A stretch of 64,000 bases of DNA from NCBI GenBank assembly GCA_037043455.1, contig JAWPHD010000240.1:310001-374000 (forward strand). Reading direction: 5' to 3'. This document shows positions 56,651 through 64,000 of the stretch, piece by piece. Positions within the stretch are counted from its first letter, which is position 1; each line of letters opens with the position of its first letter. Below the pieces are notes generated by a model. The model saw only the letters and a program-made list of their open reading frames with translations, searched no databases and was not told where the DNA came from. The position numbers were made by a program, and so were the translations under genes. The DNA comes from Cyrtodaria siliqua (Eukaryota; Mollusca; Bivalvia; Adapedonta; Hiatellidae).

Positions 56651-57110
56651 AAAAACATTTTTGGAAGCGCAATAAAATATTTTAGGTCGGGGCTAAAAAA
56701 TCGGGTCAGTAGGTAAAGGGCAAACAAACAATATTTTAATTTAGACCTAGTGGTTTAGGAGGAGACGTACGGACGGACAGGAATACATGATCCCCACTTT
56801 TTCTTGAAAAAGGGTGGGGATAGAGAAAGGAGATAAATGAAAGCGCTAATTTGTATTGTTGATGATAGCACTTTAAGGTTTATGTCTTAGACCATACCGG
56901 TGTCTCGGTACAAAACTCCCGTAATCAAATCCATTAGCAGAAAAGACAAACAAATCATGTTTTTTAGGAACTTTTGGATTTTTGAAGAAGGTAATGTTTC
57001 TAAAACTAAAAGCACTTCTATTAGGGATGGCGCTACTAATAGAGGAAATACGGTATACGTTGTCTGGCATCTAAACGCAATTGATTATGATCGATAGACT
57101 GATATTTTCT
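56651..57110. other. Spacer with a partial PIF-like end
   Basis: GGTCGGGGCTAAAAAATCGG and ATTTAGACCTAG near 56690-56750 resemble the inside of the GGCCTAAAA element. Overlapping frames on both strands at 56873-57097 show no family resemblance. Confidence 0.35.
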
Positions 57111-57338
57111 ATGCAGTATTCACAGGGTTCTCCACAGCGTCTTTAAGCTTGAAAACCAAAATCCTTATTTCAGTCCTTGAATTTAATACATTTTTTGTGT
57201 CACATGCCCGAATTCTTATATACTCAATGAAAACCCGTACATTTTCCTTTAGCCCGACTACATAATTTCTTTTTTCACTAGCCTGAATGACAGTTTACTA
57301 GCCCCGGGCTTCGGGCTAGTGGGTTAATTCGAAGACTG
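57111..57338. mobile_element. Remnant of a hAT-like element with TAGCCCGGGCTA palindrome
   Basis: Left CAGTATTCA and right TTCGAAGACTG match loosely as inverted ends. TAGCCCCGGGCTTCGGGCTA near 57298 resembles the subterminal palindrome of the element at 23066-23900. No convincing target duplication. Confidence 0.4.
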
Positions 57339-57421
57339 TTATTTGTGCTGTCCGTGAAATTAGCGCTGTCCTTTAAATCCCAAGCGTGGTGCTTTGATTT
57401 ACTCGATTCATGTTGCATATC

Positions 57422-59089
57422 CAGGGTTCTCCATAGGCCATTTAAGCATAGCGGAGCCGCTGCGCTTGACTTCCAAAATCTAACTTCCCGCGGTGCCTAA
57501 ATTGCGCCGCTATGCTTAAAAACCAGAGCGCGGTGCTTTGATCTGACGGCAAACACCGCCTTTAAAAACCCTTATGCGCACCGCACACAAATCATAAACT
57601 CGCGTCAAACAATACACATAATTAAGTAACACGTGACTGATCTATGCAGTATGCAGAAGGTGCGATAACACGCTGTGTGATTAGCCGATTGTTGACAACC
57701 AACTGCAATTATTACGAGTTGATTGGATTATGTCGGGTTGTTGTGGATTAATCAGAAGATAATTGGGATGGGAGAATGTAACTTAAAGCAGTTGAACTGG
57801 AGAGTTTGTTAATATTGGCAGTTTGTGTATCGTCTTGCGTGTATTGTTCACGGAAATGAAAGATGCGATGTGCTCAACATGACACAAGAGTTTGTTTGTT
57901 TTGCGTAAGTATAATTGTTTTGATTGTCTTTTTGATTTAAGTTTGTGACTTAATAAATAAATAAATAGCAATTTTGGGATAATATATGTTCATAAAAAAA
58001 GAAGAAATGAAGGTAATTATCTGTTTACTTCGAATCAAAGCTTGTCAATATTTTTTAAAAAAAATTACAAGAAATAATTCAGTTATTACTATTATTAAGT
58101 GTGTTGGTCTATTATATATTTACGATATATTTTTTAATTATTTATATATGTTTCTTCAGACCTTGGCCCGCCACTTCAACCTGAATGAAGATTCAATGAT
58201 GATCGAGTGGAGACAAGTGAGGGAGTAACAAAGAATGACAGAGAGCTACAGGAGTCTCACCCCAACTTGTACAAGATTGCAGCAGTTGGTCTGTTTCTTC
58301 CAACATCAACAGCAGATTGGGAGAGGGGATTCTCTACACTCAAGAGAATTAAGACAGCACAGGTCAACTCTGAGTAACCGAGTTCTCAACGCACTGCTGG
58401 CTGTAATAATGCAGGGCCGACCTCCATCAGTGTTTGAATATGACAGGGCAGTGGAAGAATGGCACAAGGCCAGGCCTAGAAGGTCAAGCATCTGAATAGG
58501 AACTGCTAGCTAATGTGTACTAGTCAAGACATTGAATGGGCTAATTTGTGTTTGATTATTTGAGTGCTAAGTTTATATTTTTTAAGTATTAACAAATGTG
58601 CTGTTTTATTTCCAGGGTCCTAACCCTGGCAGGGATGAATATTGTGTAGTTGATGGTACTATATGTGTGCATGATGTGTTAATGTATATGTTGTATTATT
58701 GTGTATAAACTTATAATAAATCTTTGTATGTATGTTTTCTACTTCATCGTGTATTAAAACATGGATTATTTATTATTGTTTATTGTATGTATTTCAGATG
58801 TTGCATGTTGTGTTGATTTGTAAGTTGTATTATTGTGTATGTATTATTGTATGAACTTATTTTAGTAAATATTTCTGCATTATTTATTATTGTTTATTAT
58901 CATAAATATATAATTATATATGACTTCCTAACATCACTTATATCACACACAAGAGTGCCTCACCGTCAATACAGGCAGTTACTAAAAGCCAAAAAAATCG
59001 AACACAGGAGGGGGTTGCCCCCTCCCGTACCCTACCCCAGCGCGCGGTCAATGCCACTATGCTTGAAAATAATCCTGTGGAGAACCATG
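57422..59089 (+). mobile_element. hAT transposon copy with transposase remnants
   Basis: Left end CAGGGTTCTCCATAGG and right end CTGTGGAGAACCATG are inverted copies with two mismatches. ATATC flanks both sides (57417-57421, 59090-59094), a 5-bp target duplication. The plus strand encodes the C-terminal part of a hAT transposase, which ties the 5-bp target duplication to the hAT superfamily by direct evidence in this window. Subterminal GC-rich sequences such as GCGCGGTGCTTTGAT recur within its left half. Confidence 0.85.
58160..58495 (+). pseudogene. hAT transposase C-terminal dimerisation region
   Basis: After an acceptor-like TATGTTTCTTCAG the frame reads TLARHFNLNEDSMMIEWRQV to a stop. 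A second frame gives SHPNLYKIAAVGLFLPTSTA followed by DWERGFSTLKRIKT, the hallmark of the hAT C-terminal dimerisation domain (usually S-x-x-x-E-R-x-F-S). A third frame continues with LSNRVLNALLAVIMQG. At least two frame changes (near 58230 and 58360) show decay. The closest host-type relatives by motif are ZNF862-like hAT-derived proteins. The DDE catalytic core is not present. Confidence 0.8.
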
Positions 59090-59094
59090 ATATC

Positions 59095-59690
59095 ATCTTG
59101 AAAAATACTCCTTACCGAATCCCTCTACACAGGATGTAAGTCACAGGCAAGTTATCGGTGTGAAATACACCTCAAGGTCAAATGTGTAGTTGTATAAACA
59201 AGCCTAAACCTGGCAGAGATACGGTGTTGTCGCATTGTGCTAGCTGTGTATCACTCACTTTATTATTGTCACCACAAACAAAACTGGATAGGATTAATTA
59301 GATAAGATCATGGGACATAACTGATTGGATAAGGCCAAACAAAATAATATGTGTGGTTCAGGTAACATTGGCAAAAAAAATAGGGTAGGTAGGTAGGGAT
59401 TTTTTATTATTTTTTTCTCTCGACATGTTCCAAAAATAGATAAAACCCCGTTGTTTAATACTTTTGTAATACTTTGCTTAATATGTTTGTTTGGTGATCG
59501 GCTCTTTATGCAACCAGGACAATATTTAAAAAAAATGTTAGTATGTCAGAGCAAAATAAATTCATTTGACATGTATAAAATGCAAATTGATAAAATATTG
59601 TGCTGGAACCCTTTGGCTGCATGCTAACCTGCTTGTAACATAGCTGCATGAGGAGTGGTAAAGAACTATATTATATTAAACCATACAAGC
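59095..59690. other. Intergenic, with a partial PIF-like left end
   Basis: GGCCAAACAAAATAATATGT and AAATAGGGTAGGTAGGTAGG near 59332-59400 resemble the left end of the GGCCTAAAA family. Nothing else seen. Confidence 0.4.
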
Positions 59691-60035
59691 AAGGTTTTAC
59701 GCAAGCGTAAAATAGCTGCCGAGAGAATACCCGTACGAAGTGATCAGGCGTAATCCGCCTGGTTTTGAGGCGTAAACCAGGCGTAAACCAGGCGTAAATG
59801 ATAGTTACGTGTTATTAGCCAGGCGTAAGCGAGCAGGACACGTAATTTATATATATTGACGGGCGTCAATGCAAGGCGTAAATTTTAAAACCAGGCGTAA
59901 TTTAAAAATATTGAGGCGTAACTTTTCAAAGAGGCGTAAATTTGGACTTAACTTTTAGAAGAGGCGTAAATTTGGACTTACACTTTTAGAATAGGCGTAA
60001 ATTTGGACTTATACTTTTAGAAGAGGCGAAATTTG
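59690..60035. repeat. AGGCGTAAA short-repeat cluster
   Basis: More than a dozen GGCGTAA or GCGTAAA motifs, spaced irregularly on the left and becoming a regular approximately 30-bp unit (GAGGCGTAAATTTGGACTTA plus CTTTTAGAA) at 59930-60030. All in one orientation. Confidence 0.85.
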
Positions 60036-60960
60036 GACAATTTTTTTTCCACATCCCAAGTTTGGTATCTCTAAGTGTTATAGTATTGAAAATACGGTCT
60101 GGACAAGCATTTTCTATGACAGAGGTGACAGGTCAAGGTCATAGTGACCTTATTTTGGTACGCGACACACCGCTATCACAAAATATATCCACATACCAAG
60201 TTTGGTATCTCTAAGTGTTATAGTATTGAAAATACGGTCCGGACAAGCATTTTCTATGAAAGAGGTCACAGGTCAAGGTCAAGATGACCTTATTTTGGTA
60301 CATAAACACACCGCTATCCCAAGATGTATTCACATACCAAGTTTGGTAGCTCTAAGTGTTATAGTATTGAAAATACGATCCGGACAAGCATTTTCTATGC
60401 ATTTTCTATGACAGAGGTCACAGGTCAAGGTCACAATGACCTTATTTTGGTACGCAATGTACCGCTATCCCAAGATGTATTCACATACCAAGTTTGGTAT
60501 CTCTAAGTGTTATAGTATTAAAAAAACGGTCCGCACAAGCATTTTCTATGATAGAGGTCATATGTCAAGGTCACAATGACCTTATTTTGGTACGCAATAT
60601 ACCGCTATCCCAATATGTATTCATATACCAAGTTTGGTATCTCTAAGTGTTATAGTATTGAAAATACCATCCGGACAAGCATTTTCTATGACAGAGGTCA
60701 CAGGTCAAGGTCATAGTGACTTTTTTTGGTACGCGACACACCGCTATCCCACCATGTATCCACATACCAAGTTTGGCATCTCAAAGTATTATAGTATTGA
60801 AAATATGGCCCCGACAAGAATTTCGGAAGGACGGACGGACAGGGTGCAAACCTATAGTCCCACCCCCCCACCCTCGGGACCGGTAAATAGTCCCCCCAGG
60901 ACCGGTGGGGGACTAACAAGCAGAAAACCCCTCCAAATAACAAATAAACTTATTTTGCGA
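60036..60960 (+). repeat. 140-bp tandem repeat with AGGTCAAGGTCA core
   Basis: Five to six units, landmark GGACAAGCATTTTCTATG at 60101, 60241, 60382, 60533 and 60673 (the fourth is a GCACAAGC variant). The 151-bp step is due to an 11-bp local duplication. Units carry CACAGGTCAAGGTCA and AGTGACCTTATTTTGGTACG. The end is GGAAGGACGGACGGACAGGG, then GTCCCCCCAGGACCGGTGGG, which can pair. A fourth family with the same core motif, here in inverse orientation. Confidence 0.92.
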
Positions 60961-60974
60961 TTTTGTTAAAGTAG

Positions 60975-61115
60975 GGATGGGGGGGGGGGGGGGGGGGGGT
61001 GTGTGTGCGCAGGCTTGCTCCCCCTCTCCCAAGATGACCATGGTCAAAGAAAGATTGTCCCCCGGATCCGCCCATGATGATGGTCAAAGAAAGATTGTCC
61101 CCCCCCCCCCCCCAT
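60975..61115. repeat. Poly-G/poly-C tracts with a duplicated 30-mer
   Basis: A G-run of about 19 (60981-60999) and a C-run of about 15 (61100-61114) flank two copies of ATGGTCAAAGAAAGATTGTC. Inverted CCATGATGATGG-type bits also occur. Confidence 0.8.
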
Positions 61116-61264
61116 GATAACCATTGTTGCACCATTGTTCTTGGTTATTTATGTTTTACTTAAATCAAGTAAAGCACAATTACTGATTACTCAGTGTGAA
61201 TGCATTTCTTTTCTTTTTTTAGGTCAACAGGAAATGACCTACATGGTGTTGATTTTATAACGAT

Positions 61265-61276
61265 TGCGCATGCGCA
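61265..61276. promoter_or_regulatory. Perfect NRF-1-type palindrome, possible promoter
   Basis: TGCGCATGCGCA, the palindromic site of NRF-1, commonly found at broadly active animal promoters. About 270 bp downstream a GCGC-containing stretch ends in a good donor (ATA/GTAAGT at 61544/61545). Confidence 0.4.
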
Positions 61277-62596
61277 TTCAATATTTATTATGAGCGGGAA
61301 AATCAAATGATTACATTATATGTTATTTCTTGAAAATAATATGTTATTGTCGGTAATTTAGGCCTGTGTATTTAGACTTCGGAGAGTTTTCACTCGCTAT
61401 TAGTTAAAATTATAACGCCATCGGTGTAAACTGGATTATTCTGCCGAGTGACAATTAATGACGTCGCCGTTTAGAACGCTCGCTCGGAAGAACGCATGGG
61501 AAGAACGTTGTGCTGAATCATGCGGCGTTAATAAATGCGCAATAGTAAGTATTTTGGAACGATTACTCAACATATTTCTTGCATATACAATTCTATAAGT
61601 ATTATTTCTTTCACTAAACACGGAACTCATGAATTTCTGTTATTTTCGATAGAAAATTTGGTGTTGCAAGTTCGGACTACAAATGTCATCAATTTTCGCG
61701 AACATTCTATCCTTCGAAATTCCAAGACTGAGCCCAGTCTGTACGTATTTAGCCAAGTAGCTATAGAAAACAGTTCATTCCAATTTCATTTAAATGCATA
61801 CTTTCTGATTTAAACAATTTGTGAAGACTGTTTACGAGCATAAACAAAAAATGAAGTGGTTTTATGACCGCAGTTTCCCAAATTAAATCGACTCGTCACT
61901 GAGCCAAAACGAAAGTTAATCTGCTTTATATTATAAACACAAGTTATGCTTGCTTATTAAAACAAAGAATTGTATCAATATAATAAGAATTTTCAAGAAA
62001 AAAATACATGTTTACCGTTTTAAAGTGTGAATACTGTTTTACTAATGACAGTTGGGATTCGGCAAAAGTAGTAGTAAATTCGGATAGTATATATTTCGGA
62101 CAAAATGTGTTCTGAAACCTATAAGGTTCTCTTTTTATTTAGAAATATGCTACTACCAATATTAAAGAATCCATTATCAAATGAGTTTTTAATTATAGGT
62201 TACATTTAAAACTTTTAAACTTTAATAGCAGGAAATTTAAAGAAATAATTATAGGACGACTTAATTATTTTTAGAAATCATTTGTCAGTCCCAGACAGTG
62301 TGTTCATTTGCTTTACAATATTTTAAGCATGGTATTGGTAGTTGATATTATTGTTGCTAATTTAAAATAAAATTTCAAAATTACGGGAGTGATAGGGAGC
62401 GTAGTCCACAATAATTGGGCCTATGTACGCACTGCTGCGGCTTGATACATGTTCCCAATAAGTTTAGCATACTATGAGAATCAGACCCGTGGTATATATA
62501 TTGATCAAACTTCCTGTTGACTTGTTTGTCTCACAGTGTTGACATTGACATTTCTTGTTTTGATAAACATTTTGTTTATGTTTTATATTTCGGTAG

Positions 62597-62667
62597 GCTT
62601 AAAAGGCTGAGCAAGATGCTGTGGAACTGCAACTGTGTGAGGAGACAGAAACCATGGCTGTCAGAAG
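62597..62667 (+). CDS. Candidate start-codon exon of a plus-strand gene
   Basis: A 71-nt segment bounded by an acceptor-like TATATTTCGGTAG and a donor-like AAG/GTATAA. It contains ATG at 62616 (frame MLWNCNCVRRQKPWLSE, leaving one base) and a second ATG at 62654 in an excellent Kozak context (ACCATGG) in another frame, leaving two bases. If real, transcription could begin near the 61.27 kb NRF-1-type site, with an untranslated first exon ending at 61544. There is no protein family support, so it stays a candidate. Confidence 0.3.
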
Positions 62668-62807
62668 GTATAAAATTGCTGGTTTATATAAAATTTGGTA
62701 TTGGTAAAAAAACACATTAAATATTATAAATGTTTGATGTTAAAAGAATATGTGCTCAAATTGGTAATGTAACAAAAGATTAATTTAGTTCAAACAATTG
62801 AATTGGG

Positions 62808-62935
62808 TTTTACGGCGCACCAACACATGAAAGTCTATATGGCGCCTAACAGGAATGATCATGCCAGGCTCATCCTCTTACATCAAGATAAAATATGGAG
62901 GATGGGCCAAAAACGCTGCAGCTTCAAAAACTAAG
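62808..62935 (-). mobile_element. SINE-like copy, same family as 15.7-16.2 kb
   Basis: ATTGAATTGGGTTTTACGGC then GCACCAACACATGAAAG and TATGGCGCCTAACAGGAATG, followed by AAGATAAAATATGGAGGATG. Tail at the left, so minus orientation. Confidence 0.65.
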
Positions 62936-63129
62936 TTGAGAAAGCATATATTTAACAAGATGGCCAAACGGCCCTAAATGCATACCTTTTGTATAAGGTG
63001 TGATAAAATATTTGGTAATTTCAGAAAAACTTTTTTTTTAGGTTTTCCTAAAAATAATTTATACTATTTAAGGCAGCACACGTCACTTGATGTATTATGA
63101 TTTTAGGAAAACTATTTTCAGAGTTAGGT

Positions 63130-63440
63130 TTCTTGTAGCAGCCAAATATGGCGTGCGGATGAGGCGGGAGTAGCTGTCGCGGTGCATAGATCAAAGTATC
63201 TCAGTAGAAACACCTGGCCCAGCTTTTAAAGAAGATATTTGGAGATGACGTCTACTGACCCTGTACATCCATGGGCAAGACAGACAACGAGTATGTATGC
63301 ATGGGTTTAAAATCACTTTTAACAATGCAGTGAGCTCTAGGCTCAACTTATATAGGGCTGCCACACTGAAATTATCGTGCAGTAGATGCATGACATGATA
63401 CCCCACCCAGTCACATAATGACACCGGGCCTACCTGTCCT
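63130..63440. repeat. Probable dispersed repeat
   Basis: The segment with GACATGATACCCCACCCAGT and CACATAATGACACCGGGCC has the look of a widespread molluscan retroposon, from memory only. The open minus-strand frame across it has no family features. Confidence 0.35.
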
Positions 63441-64000
63441 AGAACTACTGTTCATATACTGAACGTCTAGCAAGGGATTACCATTTTTGAAAAGTCTGAT
63501 ATGGTAATATTAATGTTTTACTCCAGTTACTGCAATCTGTACAACTGTAAGTTTGAAGTTTGTGTAGATTTTACTTCTTAAATTAGCTATCCCCACATCA
63601 GCAGCCAAATTGTATGACTTGTAAACTACAGAACGTTTATAAATTTACCTGTACAGATGACCGGTACTATATATATATATAACTTACATATTTTGAGGAT
63701 CTACTCTGTAGATACAATATTAAACAATGGCTTTTAAGTTTAACCTGGGCCAGGACAGGCCCTTAGTGCATAAAATACACATTTTAGGAACGGCGAGATG
63801 ATTTGTGATAATTGCGCCGCCTGTGGTGGGGGGTGGGGGTGGTGGGGGGAATGAGACTTAGGCCAAACTTCAAAATCAACTCGTAATTCATTTGATGCAT
63901 ATTTAATCGTGGGTATTTTAAGAATCCGTGAATAAAACTACACTTTCAATTGGCACATGTACATTATTATATGACCTGGATAAAATGTTGATATAATTCA
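63441..64000. other. Window end, no gene recognised
   Basis: A short AT run near 63669-63682 and a G-rich tract at 63826-63848 (GGTGGGGGGTGGGGGTGGTG) that could form a quadruplex. Nothing else supported. Confidence 0.4.

Noticed and set aside
63191..63424. 77-codon minus-strand frame
   Set aside because: It lies in what looks like a dispersed retroposon and has no protein features.

Overview
This is eukaryotic, AT-rich, very repeat-dense DNA, most likely from a mollusc and probably a bivalve. That call rests on three things. There are several families of 140-320 bp tandem repeats ending in GACGGACGGAC-type sequence and a terminal hairpin. There is a mix of Ty3/gypsy, LINE, Polinton, hAT, Tc1/mariner and PIF-like remnants. 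The only host gene found is split by very large introns. Nothing looks bacterial or plasmid-like.

Layout. 0-5.6 kb: a 51-bp minisatellite abutting a Polinton-type integrase fragment, a fold-back palindrome, and two tandem families built on a GTGACCTTGACC core. 5.65-11.79 kb: a complete-length Ty3/gypsy LTR retrotransposon on the minus strand. Its LTRs are nearly identical; it has an intact gag, a clear -1 frameshift signal and a broken pol without integrase. It sits inside a 320-bp-unit tandem repeat that resumes at 11.79-13.8 kb. 13.8-20.3 kb: degraded repeats, SINE-like tails and several MITEs. 20.3-47.2 kb: one minus-strand host gene. 47.9-54.5 kb: more 320-bp repeat, a LINE fragment and a tRNA gene. 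55-61 kb: more tandem repeats with hAT-type insertions. 61.2-62.7 kb: a possible start of a plus-strand gene.

The host gene is assembled here from three exons whose phases fit exactly: 47154-46935 (cysteine-rich ectodomain), 33820-33687 (transmembrane helix plus cysteine cluster) and 20406-20339 (short tail and stop). It looks like a small Shisa/CYYR1-like type I membrane protein. The first exon, with the signal peptide, was not found.

The most unusual observation is that all three very large minisatellites in this gene start exactly at its splice junctions, and their unit is a copy of the junction. The 46-bp array (20.4-26.6 kb) repeats the last intron's 3' splice site plus about 26 nt of exon. 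One 55-bp array (33.8-40.9 kb) repeats the first intron's 3' splice site plus about 16 nt of exon. A second 55-bp array (45.0-46.9 kb) repeats the first intron's 5' splice site. The introns therefore carry dozens to more than a hundred copies of their own splice sites. Into these and neighbouring repeats a set of hAT-like elements has inserted, each leaving a 5- or 6-bp target duplication.
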